This document shows, one piece after another, positions 27,836 through 38,388 of a stretch of 64,000 nucleotides of DNA (the first letter of the stretch is position 1; each line of letters opens with the position of its first letter). Source of the DNA: Xanthomonas boreopolis (lineage in GTDB: Bacteria; Pseudomonadota; Gammaproteobacteria; Xanthomonadales; Xanthomonadaceae); the NCBI GenBank assembly GCA_014654535.1, contig BNBA01000016.1, positions 36,780 to 100,779 on the forward strand, read 5' to 3'. The notes beneath the pieces were generated by a model that saw only the letters and a program-made list of their open reading frames with translations, had not been told where the DNA came from and ran no database searches. Position numbers and translations under genes: made by a program.

Positions 27836-28897
27836 ATGAAACCCTCCCCCCGCTCCCGTCGCCCCGCAGGCCTGCAGCGCTGGATCTCGCCCAAGCTGTT
27901 CGACTTCTGGGCCGGCCAGGTCAACCCGCTGTGGTCGCTGGACCGCCCGCTCGCGCGCCTGGTGGAGCGCCAGCCGGCCGGCCGCGGCGCGGCGACGCTG
28001 GTGCTGCGGACCAACCGCCATTGGCAAGGCCTGCGGGCCGGCCAGCACGTCAACCTGGGCGTGGAGATCGAAGGCCGCCGGCTGCTGCGCAGTTACAGCC
28101 CCACGCCGCTGGACGCGCGCCACGTCGCGATCACCGTGAAGGCGGTCGAGGGCGGCAAGGTCAGCGGCCACCTGGTCGAGCGGGCCGTGCCGGGCGAGGT
28201 GTTCACGCTGGAAGCGGCGTTCGGCGACATGGTGCTGCCCGACGTGCCCGCGCCGCTGTTGCTGCTCGCCGCCGGCAGCGGCATCACGCCGATGCGCGCG
28301 CTGCTGCGCGAGCTGGCCGCGCGCGGCATGCCGGTGGACGTGGACCTGCTGTACTGGGCGCGCACCCGCGAGGATTTCTGCTTCGCCGACGAGCTGCAGG
28401 CGCTGGCAAGGGCCCATCCGCGCCTGCGCCTGGAGCTGCTCGCCACGCGCGACGCGCAGGCATCGGCGCCGAGGATCGGCGGCTACGCGTTCGAGCGCGT
28501 GGCCGGGCTGCCGGGCCGGCACGCCATGGCGTGCGGACCGGCCGGCTTCGCGACCGCGGCGCGCCAGGCGCTGGACGGGCAGGTGGCCCGCTTCCAGGCC
28601 GAGGCGTTCACGCCGGAAACCCCGCTGGCCGGCGAGGACGGCGAGGTCGAAGTGCAGCTGGCCCGCAGCGGCCGGCGCCTGCGCCTGCCGCGCGCGCTGT
28701 CGCTGCTGGAAGGGCTCGAGGCCCAGGGCCTGAAGCCCAAGCATGGGTGCCGGATGGGCATCTGCAACAGCTGCGCCTGCGGTCGCCAGACCGGTACCAC
28801 CCGCCACGTGCTGACCGGCGAGCGCAGCGACGAACCCGCCGTACCCGTGCGCCTGTGCGTGAACGCGCCGAGCACCGACCTGATCCTGGACCTGTGA
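27836..28897 (+). CDS. Ferredoxin reductase (FAD/NAD and [2Fe-2S]) of the desaturase system
   Basis: The 353-residue flavo-iron-sulfur protein has an FAD-binding domain ('RSYSPTPLDARHVAITVK'), an NAD-binding domain ('LLAAGSGITPMRALLREL', 'YWARTREDFCF', 'ACGPAGF') and a C-terminal plant-type ferredoxin. The cluster cysteines are C305, C310 and C313 in 'HGCRMGICNSC', plus C341 in 'RLCVN'. It should pass electrons from NAD(P)H to the desaturase encoded 10 bases downstream, as DesC does for DesB in Pseudomonas. ATG at 27836 lies directly after the operator region. Confidence 0.92.
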   Translation: MKPSPRSRRPAGLQRWISPKLFDFWAGQVNPLWSLDRPLARLVERQPAGRGAATLVLRTNRHWQGLRAGQHVNLGVEIEGRRLLRSYSPTPLDARHVAITVKAVEGGKVSGHLVERAVPGEVFTLEAAFGDMVLPDVPAPLLLLAAGSGITPMRALLRELAARGMPVDVDLLYWARTREDFCFADELQALARAHPRLRLELLATRDAQASAPRIGGYAFERVAGLPGRHAMACGPAGFATAARQALDGQVARFQAEAFTPETPLAGEDGEVEVQLARSGRRLRLPRALSLLEGLEAQGLKPKHGCRMGICNSCACGRQTGTTRHVLTGERSDEPAVPVRLCVNAPSTDLILDL

Positions 28898-28907
28898 GGA
28901 ACACCGC

Positions 28908-30026
28908 ATGAGCCGCCCCCACAACCGCGCCCTGTCGCCGGCCGAGCTGCAGGCGTTCGGCGACGAACTGGACGCGCTGCGCGCACGCACGCTGGCCGAC
29001 GTGGGCGCGCGCGACGCCCGCTACATCCGCCGCGTCGCCGCCGCCGTGCGCTGGGCCGGGCTGCTCGGGCGCGCGCTGCTGTTCCTCGGCGCGTTCGTGC
29101 ACGGCGCGCTGGTGCCGGCCTGGATCGCCGGCGTGCTGCTGCTGGCGCTGTCCAAGATCCTGGAGAACATGGAACTGGGCCACAACGTGATGCACGGCCA
29201 GTTCGACTGGATGGGCGATCCGCGGCTGGACGGCAACACCTACGAGTGGGACATCGTCGCCACCGCCGACAACTGGCGCAAGACGCACAACTTCCGCCAC
29301 CACACCTACACCAACGTGCGCGGCATGGACGACGACATCGGCTACGGCCTGCTGCGCATCTTCCCCGAGCAGCGCTGGCGGCCGTTCTACCTGCTGCAGC
29401 CGCTGATCGCGCCGGTGTTCGCGCTGCTGTTCCAATGGGGCGTGGCGATCCAGGACCTGCGCCTGGGCCGCTGGCTCAAGGGCAAGATGAGCAGCCAGCA
29501 GCTGTGGCGCGCGTTCCGGCCGGTCGGCGCCAAGATGGGCCGGCAGCTGTTCAAGGACTACGTGTTCTTCCCGCTGCTGGCCGGCCCGTTCTTCCTGCCG
29601 GTGCTGCTCGGCAACCTGGCCGCCAACGGCCTGCGCAACGTCTGGACCTATGTGATCATCTTCTGCGGCCACTTCACCGCCGATGCCGAGACGTTCCCCA
29701 AGGAATGCCTGCGCGACGAATCGCGCGGCCACTGGTACCTGCGCCAGCTGCGCGGCTCGTCCAACCTCACCGGCGGCTGGCTGATGAACGTGCTGTCGGG
29801 CAACCTGAGCCACCAGATCGAGCATCATTTCTACCCGGACATCCCGGCCAACCGCTACGCCGAGATCGCGGTCGAGGTGAAGGCGATCTGCGCCCGCTAC
29901 GGCCAGCACTACAACACCGGTTCGCTGCCGCGGCAGTTCGGCCAGGTGGCGTGGCGGATCCTGCGCCACGCGTTCCCGAGCCGGCCGCGCCGCGCCGTGC
30001 GGGCGCTGGCGACGCAGGCCGGCTGA
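28908..30026 (+). CDS. Fatty acid desaturase (membrane di-iron)
   Basis: The 372-residue membrane protein has the three histidine boxes of acyl-lipid/acyl-CoA desaturases: 'ELGHNVMHGQ' (HxxxH), 'THNFRHHTYTN' (HxxHH) and 'SHQIEHHFYPDIP' (HxxHH). Several hydrophobic segments separate them, such as 'FVHGALVPAWIAGVLLLALS'. It should introduce a double bond aerobically into acyl chains at the inner membrane, probably delta-9, using the reductase encoded just upstream. Translation of the two is likely coupled. The pair is predicted to be repressed by the FabR-like regulator. Confidence 0.94.
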   Translation: MSRPHNRALSPAELQAFGDELDALRARTLADVGARDARYIRRVAAAVRWAGLLGRALLFLGAFVHGALVPAWIAGVLLLALSKILENMELGHNVMHGQFDWMGDPRLDGNTYEWDIVATADNWRKTHNFRHHTYTNVRGMDDDIGYGLLRIFPEQRWRPFYLLQPLIAPVFALLFQWGVAIQDLRLGRWLKGKMSSQQLWRAFRPVGAKMGRQLFKDYVFFPLLAGPFFLPVLLGNLAANGLRNVWTYVIIFCGHFTADAETFPKECLRDESRGHWYLRQLRGSSNLTGGWLMNVLSGNLSHQIEHHFYPDIPANRYAEIAVEVKAICARYGQHYNTGSLPRQFGQVAWRILRHAFPSRPRRAVRALATQAG

Positions 30027-30136
30027 ATACGGCATTCGCGAATTCGGCGTGAAGCCGCCCGCCACGCCGGCTTCACCCGGGTCGAAGCACGCCGACGCTA
30101 GCGTCCGTGGTTCCTGAGCCAAGCAGGTAACCACAC

Positions 30137-30547
30137 ATGATCATCAAAGACGTGATGAGCCGGGACGTGACCGTGATCGGCCCCGAGCAGACCTTGCGCG
30201 AAGCGGCGGTGCTGATGCGGCAGAACGACATCGGCAGCCTGCCGGTCGGCGAGCACGACCGCCTGGTCGGCATGCTGACCGACCGCGACATCGTGGTGCG
30301 CGCGCTCGCCTCCGGTTCCGACGCCGACAGCCCGGTGCGCGAAGCGATGTCCGGCTCGATCAAGTACTGCTTCGAGGACGACGACGTCGACAGCATCGCC
30401 TCCAACATGGCCTCGCTGCAGATCCGCCGCCTGCCGGTGGTCGATCGCGACAAGCGTTTGGTCGGCATCGTCTCGCTCTCGAACATGGCGCACAGCGAGG
30501 ACATGGCCTGCGGCGTGGTCGCGCGGGGCGTCGCGCGGCCGCATTGA
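30137..30547 (+). CDS. CBS-domain pair protein
   Basis: The 136-residue protein consists of two CBS motifs: 'VMSRDVTVIGPEQTLREAAV' to 'LTDRDIVVRAL', and 'AMSGSIKYCFEDDDVDSIAS' to 'RLVGIVSLSNMAH'. Stand-alone CBS proteins bind adenine nucleotides or similar ligands and adjust partner enzymes. No partner is obvious nearby; the next gene (comM) converges with it. The short tail 'CGVVARGVARPH' is not conserved. Confidence 0.9.
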   Translation: MIIKDVMSRDVTVIGPEQTLREAAVLMRQNDIGSLPVGEHDRLVGMLTDRDIVVRALASGSDADSPVREAMSGSIKYCFEDDDVDSIASNMASLQIRRLPVVDRDKRLVGIVSLSNMAHSEDMACGVVARGVARPH

Positions 30548-30553
30548 GCCGCG

Positions 30554-32062
30554 TCAGCCGCCGCGCTCCAGCCGCCGGTAGCCGATCGCTTCGGTGAGGT
30601 GCGCGGTGGCGATGTCCTGGCTGCCGGCGAGGTCGGCGATGGTGCGCGCCACGCGCAGGATCCGGTGCATCGAGCGCGCCGAGAGCTGGAGCTGCTCGAT
30701 CGCGCGTTCGAGCAGTTGCTGGTCGGGGGGCGCCAGCCGGCAATCGCGGTCGGTCGAGGCCTGGTCGAGCTGCGCATTGGGACGACCGGCGCGCTGCAAC
30801 TGGATCCGGCGCGCGCGATCCACGCGTTCGCGCACGCTGGCGCTGTCCTCGCTCGGCGGCGCGCCGGTGCGCAGTTCGTGCGGCGGCAGGCGCGGGACCT
30901 CCACGTGCAGGTCGATGCGGTCGAGCAGCGGGCCGGAGATGCGCCCGCGGTAGCGCCGGATCGCCTCGGGGCTGCAGCGGCAGCGCCCGCTCGCGTCGCC
31001 GGCCCAGCCGCAGGGACAGGGGTTCATCGCCGCGACAAGCTGGAAGCGCGCGGGGAAGTCGGTGCTGTGCGCGGCGCGCGCGATCGTCACCACGCCGGAC
31101 TCGAGCGGTTCGCGCAGCACTTCCAGCGTCGCGCGGTTCCATTCGGGCAGTTCGTCGAGGAACAGCACGCCGTTGTGCGCCAGCGATATCTCGCCGGGAC
31201 GCGGTTGCGCGCCGCCGCCCACGAGCGCCACCGCGCTGGCGGTGTGGTGCGGTGATCGATAGGGTCGCTGACGCCAGCGGCCCAGGTCGATGCCGCGGCC
31301 GCTGACGGATGCGATCGCCGCGGTTTCCAGCGCTTCGGATTCCGCGGCCGGCGGCAGCAGGCCCGGCAGGCGCGAGGCGAGCAGGGTCTTGCCGCAGCCG
31401 GGGCTGCCGAGCAGCAACAGGTGGTGCGCGCCTGCCGCGGCGATCTCCAGCGCGCGGCGCGCATGCGGCTGGCCGCGCACGTCGGCAAGGTCGGGCATCG
31501 CGTTCGTGGCGGGCCCGGCCGGGTGCGCGAGCTGCGCGCGCGGCAGCTCGGCCTGGCCGTTGAGAGCCGCGCAGACTTCCAGCAGGGTGCGGGCGGTATG
31601 GGCCTCGACGTTGCCGGCGATCGCCGCCTCGGCGCCGTTGCCGGCCGGCACCACCAGCTTGCGGCCGGCCCGCGCGGCGGCGAGCGCGGCAGGCAGCACG
31701 CCGTCGACCGCGCGCAGCTCGCCGGTCAGCGCGAGTTCGCCCAGGAATTCGTAGCCGTCCAGCACGCCACGGTCGATCTGGCCGTTGGCGGCGAGGATGC
31801 CCAGCGCGATCGGCAGGTCGAAGCGCCCGCCGTCCTTGGGCAGGTCGGCCGGGGCGAGGTTGATCGTGATGCGGCGCGCGGGATATTCGAATTGCGCACA
31901 CAGCAGCGCGGCGCGCACGCGTTCGCGCGACTCGCGCACCGCCGCTTCCGGCAGGCCGACCAGTTGCGTGGCCGGCAATCCGCCGGCGAGATGGACCTCG
32001 ACCCTTACCGCCGGCGCATGCACGCCGGCCCGTGCACGGCTGTGCACCAGCGCCAGGCTCAT
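30554..32062 (-). CDS. comM: ComM/YifB family Mg-chelatase-like AAA+ protein
   Basis: The 502-residue protein has an N-terminal Lon-protease-S5-like domain ('VGLPEAAVRESRERVRAAL', 'RITINLAPADLPKDGGRFDL'). A AAA+ ATPase core follows with Walker A 'LLLLGSPGCGKTLLASRLPG' and Walker B-like 'NGVLFLDELPEW'. A C-terminal zinc-ribbon-containing part has 'AAMNPCPCGWAG' and 'CRCSPEAIRRY'. ComM is a helicase that promotes branch migration during natural transformation, which is consistent with the naturally competent relatives of this group. It is 11 bases downstream of ubiK on the same strand. Confidence 0.95.
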   Translation of the reverse strand: MSLALVHSRARAGVHAPAVRVEVHLAGGLPATQLVGLPEAAVRESRERVRAALLCAQFEYPARRITINLAPADLPKDGGRFDLPIALGILAANGQIDRGVLDGYEFLGELALTGELRAVDGVLPAALAAARAGRKLVVPAGNGAEAAIAGNVEAHTARTLLEVCAALNGQAELPRAQLAHPAGPATNAMPDLADVRGQPHARRALEIAAAGAHHLLLLGSPGCGKTLLASRLPGLLPPAAESEALETAAIASVSGRGIDLGRWRQRPYRSPHHTASAVALVGGGAQPRPGEISLAHNGVLFLDELPEWNRATLEVLREPLESGVVTIARAAHSTDFPARFQLVAAMNPCPCGWAGDASGRCRCSPEAIRRYRGRISGPLLDRIDLHVEVPRLPPHELRTGAPPSEDSASVRERVDRARRIQLQRAGRPNAQLDQASTDRDCRLAPPDQQLLERAIEQLQLSARSMHRILRVARTIADLAGSQDIATAHLTEAIGYRRLERGG

Positions 32063-32073
32063 GGTGGCGGGGA

Positions 32074-32340
32074 TCAGGCGGCGGGAGGGATGTCGCCGGC
32101 GGCGCGCGCTTCGAGCGCTGCCACGGTCTTCTCCAGGGCTTCCAGCTTCTCGCGGGTGCGCAGCAGCACCGCGCGCTGCACTTCGAACTCCTCGCGGGTG
32201 ACCAGGTCGAGCTTGGCCAGGCCGGCCTGCAGGGCGCCCTTGAAGGTGCTCTGCAGCTCCTCGCGCGATTGGCGCAGGCCGGGCGGCACCAGGTCGCTGA
32301 GGCGGCGGGCGAGGTCGTCGATGTGGTTGAGGTCGATCAT
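32074..32340 (-). CDS. ubiK: UbiK/YqiC accessory factor of ubiquinone biosynthesis
   Basis: The 88-residue protein is the BMFP/YqiC family. The N-terminal amphipathic helix is 'IDDLARRLSDLVPPGLRQSR', and a trimeric coiled coil follows with 'VTREEFEVQRAVLLRTREKL'. UbiK binds UbiJ and the Ubi enzyme complex and helps aerobic ubiquinone synthesis. It precedes comM in a two-gene unit, an arrangement I recall from other xanthomonads. Confidence 0.92.
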   Translation of the reverse strand: MIDLNHIDDLARRLSDLVPPGLRQSREELQSTFKGALQAGLAKLDLVTREEFEVQRAVLLRTREKLEALEKTVAALEARAAGDIPPAA

Positions 32341-32447
32341 CTGGGTTCTCCGGGTCCTGCAACGAAGCTAGTCGGTGCCTGCCACGCGGACCATCGGCAA
32401 GTCGTGCTTCCGCAGGTAAGGATAATCCTAGCCGCGCGGCGTGATGA

Positions 32448-32930
<483 letters not shown>

Positions 32931-32943
32931 TGCGCTGGTGAGG

Positions 32944-33153
32944 CCGGGGCTCGGGACCCGGGACCGGGGACCCGGGAAAGCGACAAGCCTGCTTCGGATC
33001 GGGTGGCGATGTGGGAGGGACTTCAGTCCCGACGGGCTTTATCGGCCCTCTGTCGGGACTGAAGTCCCTCCCACAAAAAAGCAAACAGCCGCAAAAAGCA
33101 TCAGATCGATTGACAGCCGAAGTCGGGCAAAGATGCTTTTCCCGAGTCCCGAA
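32944..33153. repeat. Nested intergenic repeats (family C arms around a complete family A hairpin)
   Basis: The family A unit at 33010-33079 reads GTGGGAGGGACTTCAGTCCC and returns as GGGACTGAAGTCCCTCCCAC. It is flanked by CTCGGGACCCGGGACCGGGG with GACCCGGGAAAGC at 32950-32981, and by its near-inverse GCTTTTCCCGAGTCCCGAATC at 33132-33152. The same outer type recurs at 50270-50339. No gene fits here. Confidence 0.7.
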
Positions 33154-33816
33154 TCAGGGCCTGCCGCGCTTGATCCGCTGGTAGAAGCGCTTCCAGCCAT
33201 CGCGGATGCCGCGCACCCAGCGGGGTTCGGCGGCCATCGCCGCTTCTTCCGGGGTCGGGGCGACGCCGGCCAGGCGCTGGCGCATCTTCTGGAAGTTGGC
33301 GACGTCGCCGCGGAGCAGCTGGCGCGAGATCGGGTTGCGGCGCAGCCAGCGCGGCACGCGCATCGCCGAGGTGAAGTCGATCAGCACGGGCACGCCTGCG
33401 CTGACCACGACGTTGGTGCCGTGCAGGTCGTTGTGGGTGATGCCGGCCGAATGCAGCTTGCGCAGCGCGACCTGCAATTGCTGGAAGACGTCCTGCCCGA
33501 CCGCGGCGCTGGCGCTCAGGGTGTCGCCGGGGATGAACTCCATGCCCAGGGCCAGGCCGCCGAGCGTGCCGAGCAGCGCCGGGGCATGCTTCCAGCCGCT
33601 GAGGCGGCGCAGCATCTTGGCCTCGTGGCGCACCATCAGGCGGGCGATCGGCGCCAGCGGCGTCCATTTGTAGCGGCTGTAGTCCTTCACCACGGCCAGC
33701 TGGCCGTTGAGGTGGGTGCGATAGACGTCCGGCTCCAGGAGCCGGGTGCCTTGCTTGAGCAGGACGGGGGCGTCCAGGGGGGCGACGGCCTGGCCGGCGC
33801 TGGGAATGGCGTTCAT
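33154..33816 (-). CDS. Small protein kinase-like phosphotransferase (RIO/Kdo-kinase-like)
   Basis: The 220-residue protein has a minimal eukaryotic-like kinase fold. The ATP-lysine is in 'QLAVVKDYSRYKW', the catalytic loop is 'GITHNDLHGTNVVV' (HxDLHxxN) and the metal-binding segment is 'PVLIDFTSAM', where DFT stands for DFG. It is shorter than classical kinases and resembles bacterial RIO-like or Kdo/LPS kinases. The substrate could be lipopolysaccharide, a protein or a small molecule. ATG at 33816 has GGAGAAAA upstream. It stands alone beside a low-GC promoter tract at 33900-33950. Confidence 0.82.
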   Translation of the reverse strand: MNAIPSAGQAVAPLDAPVLLKQGTRLLEPDVYRTHLNGQLAVVKDYSRYKWTPLAPIARLMVRHEAKMLRRLSGWKHAPALLGTLGGLALGMEFIPGDTLSASAAVGQDVFQQLQVALRKLHSAGITHNDLHGTNVVVSAGVPVLIDFTSAMRVPRWLRRNPISRQLLRGDVANFQKMRQRLAGVAPTPEEAAMAAEPRWVRGIRDGWKRFYQRIKRGRP

Positions 33817-34147
33817 GGGCGGTTTTCTCCAGGGGACCCGGCCGGGGTTCGTCACGGCGGCGGGTCGAGGCGCGGTCCATGCGAGGAAGGCGCCGGAGAA
33901 TTTTAGAACTTGCCAGTATTGGAATGCTTATTGTTAAAAAAATGAAATGTTCCGCTGCTGGAACGCCGAGGCGTCCCTGGTCCCCGGCAGAGCTCGGTCG
34001 CGCACCCTCCCCGGCGCGGCCAGGAACGGCTCCTTGGTGCCGGGCCGGTCTGGAAAAACCCCTGGCGGCCCGGCCGTGCCGGCGTCGAAGCGCCCCGGGC
34101 GCCCCCGGAACGGACGAGGGCCCGGTTTCCCGGGCCCTCGCGGGGGA
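33817..34147. other. Intergenic region with an AT-rich tract and a terminator hairpin
   Basis: No gene is seen. About 33900-33950 is strikingly AT-rich (runs such as TTGTTAAAAAAATGAAATG) and probably holds the promoter of the kinase gene. The right end has the hairpin at 34115-34140 that ends speE. Confidence 0.55.
34115..34140 (-). terminator. Terminator-like hairpin after speE
   Basis: CGAGGGCCCGG pairs perfectly with CCGGGCCCTCG over a four-base loop (TTTC), 8 bases beyond the speE stop on the minus strand. The stem is 11 pairs. The U-run is poor. Confidence 0.65.
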
Positions 34148-35005
34148 TCACTCGCCCAGGGCCTGGGCGACGAACGGCGGCGCCACGCTGGCGCCGGTGT
34201 GCAGGTGCGCGGTGTAGTAGAGCGTCTGGAACGGCTTGGCCTGCGCATCGGCCTCGCGGAAGCCGAAGCCGAAGCCGGCCTGCTTGCTGGCCAGGGTCAC
34301 GCTCCACCAGCCGGTCGGGTAGCACGGCTGCGGGAACGGCAGGGTCTTGAACGAGCGGAAGCCGGCCTTGCCCATCTCGGCGCGCATGTCCTTGATGAGG
34401 TCGAGCAGCGCCAGCGGCGATTCGGACTGCTGCACCAGCAGGCCATCGTCCTTGAGCGCGCGGAAGCAGCTTTCGAAGAACGCCTTGTTGAACAGCCCTT
34501 CGGCCGGCCCGACCGGGTCGGTGGAGTCCACGATCACCACGTCCACGCTGCCCGGCTCGCAGTTGGCCATGTAGGCCACGCCGTCGTCGAACAGCAGCTC
34601 GGCGCGCGGATCGCCGTTGGATTCGCACAGTTCGGGGAAGTACTTCTCCGACATGCGCGTGACCTGCTCGTCGATGTCGCACTGGGTGGCCTTCTCCACG
34701 CCCGGGTGCTTGAGCACCTCGCGCAGGGTGCCGCAGTCGCCGCCGCCGATGATCACCACGCGCTTGGGCGCCGGGTGGGTGAACAGCACCGGGTGGCTGA
34801 TCATCTCGTGGTAGAAGAAGTTGTCCTTGCTGGTCAGCATCATCGCGCCGTCGATGACCATCAGCTTGCCCCAATCGGTGCTGTCGTAGATCTCGATCTT
34901 CTGGAACGGCGACTGCACTTCGTCCAGCTTGCCGGTGATGCGGAAACCGATGGCCGAACCGGTCGGCTGGAAGTGTTCGATGTACCAGTTGTCGTTGGTG
35001 GTCAT
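34148..35005 (-). CDS. speE: Spermidine synthase (polyamine aminopropyltransferase)
   Basis: The 285-residue enzyme moves the aminopropyl group of decarboxylated S-adenosylmethionine to putrescine. It shows the Rossmann motif 'IGGGDCGTLREVLKHPGVEK', the active-site block 'VDSTDPVGPAEGLF' and the polyamine-binding part 'FFYHEMISHPVLF'. 'PCYPTGWWSVTLASK' is also conserved. It is divergent from speA, so this locus links arginine decarboxylation to spermidine. No agmatinase, agmatine deiminase or SAM decarboxylase gene is present. A family B repeat (35038-35169) lies just upstream of its start. Confidence 0.96.
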   Translation of the reverse strand: MTTNDNWYIEHFQPTGSAIGFRITGKLDEVQSPFQKIEIYDSTDWGKLMVIDGAMMLTSKDNFFYHEMISHPVLFTHPAPKRVVIIGGGDCGTLREVLKHPGVEKATQCDIDEQVTRMSEKYFPELCESNGDPRAELLFDDGVAYMANCEPGSVDVVIVDSTDPVGPAEGLFNKAFFESCFRALKDDGLLVQQSESPLALLDLIKDMRAEMGKAGFRSFKTLPFPQPCYPTGWWSVTLASKQAGFGFGFREADAQAKPFQTLYYTAHLHTGASVAPPFVAQALGE

Positions 35006-35346
35006 TGCGGATGATCCTTGGAGGAAGGTGGGATGCGTTCCCTTCTCCCTCCGGGAGAAGGTGCCCCGAAGGGGCGGATGAGGGTACGAGCGAAGCCTTG
35101 TGCCGCCTGGCATCGCAAGGGGCTTGGCCCGACCCTCACCCCAGCCCCTCTCCCGGGGGGAGAGGGGCTTCAGCGGGCGCGCATTGTAACGGCCGCGCGT
35201 GACCGCTGCTTGTAGAATGCGCGTCCGCGCCGCGCCGGCCCTTCCGCTGCGGCAATGGAAACGAATCCCCCGCACGGGATGTGCGGGTTCCTGCGAGGGA
35301 ATCGCATCATCATCGCGCCGCCACGCGCCTGCCACAGCGAATAGCC
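35006..35346. promoter_or_regulatory. speE-speA divergent promoter region with family B repeat and speA leader hairpin
   Basis: It contains the long family B repeat (35038-35169). Beyond that is a promoter-like AT-rich stretch near 35183-35220 (ATTGTAAC, then TGTAGAAT). The speA leader carries CCCGCAC (35269-35275) pairing with GTGCGGG (35281-35287) over a five-base loop, 60 bases ahead of the speA ATG. No gene is supported. Confidence 0.5.
35038..35169. repeat. Long intergenic repeat, family B
   Basis: The left end has CTTCTCCC/GGGAGAAG (35042-35060) and GTGCCCCGAAGGGGC. The right end has CCCTCACCCCAGCCCCTCTC and the pairing GGAGAGGGGC. Partial copies are at 11845-11870 and 46600-46630. This layout is common between genes in xanthomonads as far as I recall. 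Confidence 0.75.
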
Positions 35347-37245
<1,899 letters not shown>

Positions 37246-37296
37246 GCGGCGGCCGGCGCGCTCCCGGGAGTCGCGCGAGCGCAGGCGGCTTCGATG

Positions 37297-37322
37297 GTCG
37301 TTCCCGTCCCGGCGGGAACGAC
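37297..37322. repeat. Palindromic repeat, family D single hairpin
   Basis: GTCGTTCCCG pairs perfectly with CGGGAACGAC over a six-base loop. It lies between the converging ends of speA and the LysR gene and may serve as a terminator. It matches each arm of the paired repeat in the mrp operon. Confidence 0.7.
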
Positions 37323-37338
37323 GGGGCCGCGACGGACG

Positions 37339-38289
37339 TCAATGGGCGCTGGCCGGCGCGGGAGACGCGGTGGAAGCGAGACCCGGCGCTTGCTTCGGCA
37401 TGTCCCGTTCCAAACGATCGCCCACCGCCTGCCGGATCAGCTCGGCGAGATGGGCGACCGCCGGTGCGCCCGAGGCACGGTGCAGGCGCAGCTTGATCGA
37501 ACCCAGCGGCGGCAGGCCCATCGCGGCCGGCGGCAGCGGGCGCAGCCCGGGCGGCAGGCACAACGGCGTACGCAGGCCGATGCCCAGGCCCGCCTCGATC
37601 GCCGCCCAGACCCCGGCCAGGCTGGCGCTGCCGAAGGCGAGCCGCCATGACAGGCCGGCGCGGTCGAGCGCTTCGATCGCCGCGCTGCGCAGTGGGCAGG
37701 GCGCGTCGAGCATCGCCAACGGCACCGGCGACGCCGTGCCTGGCTGCCAAGCCGGCGGGCTCGCCGCGATCCAGCACATCGGCACGTCCGCGAGGACCTG
37801 GGCATCGTCGTGCACGACCGGGCCGGCGGTCTCGTCGTGCCAGGCGAGCACCAGGTCGAAGCGCCCCGCCGCCACGCCTTCCAGCAAGGCGGCGCCGCGA
37901 CCGATCTGCGCCTCGACCTGCAGCTGCGGATGCGCACGCGCGAAGCGGCCGAGCACGGCAGGCAGCAATTGCTCGCCGAACTCGGCCTGCAGGCCGAGCC
38001 GGATCTGGCCATGCCAGCGCGGGCCGGCCAGGGCCTCCATCGCCTCGTCGTTGAGCGCGAGCAGGCGCCGGGCATAGCCGAGCAGGGTCTCGCCGGCCGG
38101 CGTCAGCGCCAGGCCGCGGCCCTGGCGCGCCAGCAGGGGCACGCCGGCTTGCTGTTCCAGCTTCTTGAGCTGCGCGCTGACGGCCGAGGTCGAGCGGTGC
38201 AGGCGCTCGGCCGCGCGGGCGAAGCTGCCCAGCGCCATGCCGGTGGCGAAGCTGCGCAAGGCGTCCAGGTCCAGGGTGGGCTCTCGCAT
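37339..38289 (-). CDS. LysR family transcriptional regulator
   Basis: The 316-residue protein has the LysR winged helix-turn-helix ('FARAAERLHRSTSAVSAQLK', 'LTPAGETLLGYARRLL') and a substrate-binding-like sensor domain ('GQIRLGLQAEFGEQLLPAVL', 'GLGIGLRTPLCLP'). It is divergent from a carboxymuconolactone decarboxylase-like gene and a tautomerase. The 99-base gap has a direct repeat spaced by three helical turns. It most likely activates that pair in response to an unknown ligand. The alanine/proline-rich tail is not conserved. Confidence 0.92.
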   Translation of the reverse strand: MREPTLDLDALRSFATGMALGSFARAAERLHRSTSAVSAQLKKLEQQAGVPLLARQGRGLALTPAGETLLGYARRLLALNDEAMEALAGPRWHGQIRLGLQAEFGEQLLPAVLGRFARAHPQLQVEAQIGRGAALLEGVAAGRFDLVLAWHDETAGPVVHDDAQVLADVPMCWIAASPPAWQPGTASPVPLAMLDAPCPLRSAAIEALDRAGLSWRLAFGSASLAGVWAAIEAGLGIGLRTPLCLPPGLRPLPPAAMGLPPLGSIKLRLHRASGAPAVAHLAELIRQAVGDRLERDMPKQAPGLASTASPAPASAH

Positions 38290-38291
38290 CG

Positions 38292-38346
38292 ATTATCCCG
38301 TTTTTCGGAATATAGGATTCAGAATTATCCGTTTTACAGGACATTT
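38292..38346. promoter_or_regulatory. Candidate LysR binding region (direct repeats)
   Basis: ATTATCCCGTTTTTCGGAAT begins at 38292, and ATTATCCGTTTTACAGGACA begins at 38324. The two share ATTATCC, GTTTT and GGA and lie 32 bases apart, three turns of the helix. The region is between the LysR start and the first target gene start. Confidence 0.55.
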
Positions 38347-38388
38347 GGCCAGGCCTAACGTGGCTCTCCCATCCACCGAGCGTCTGCC

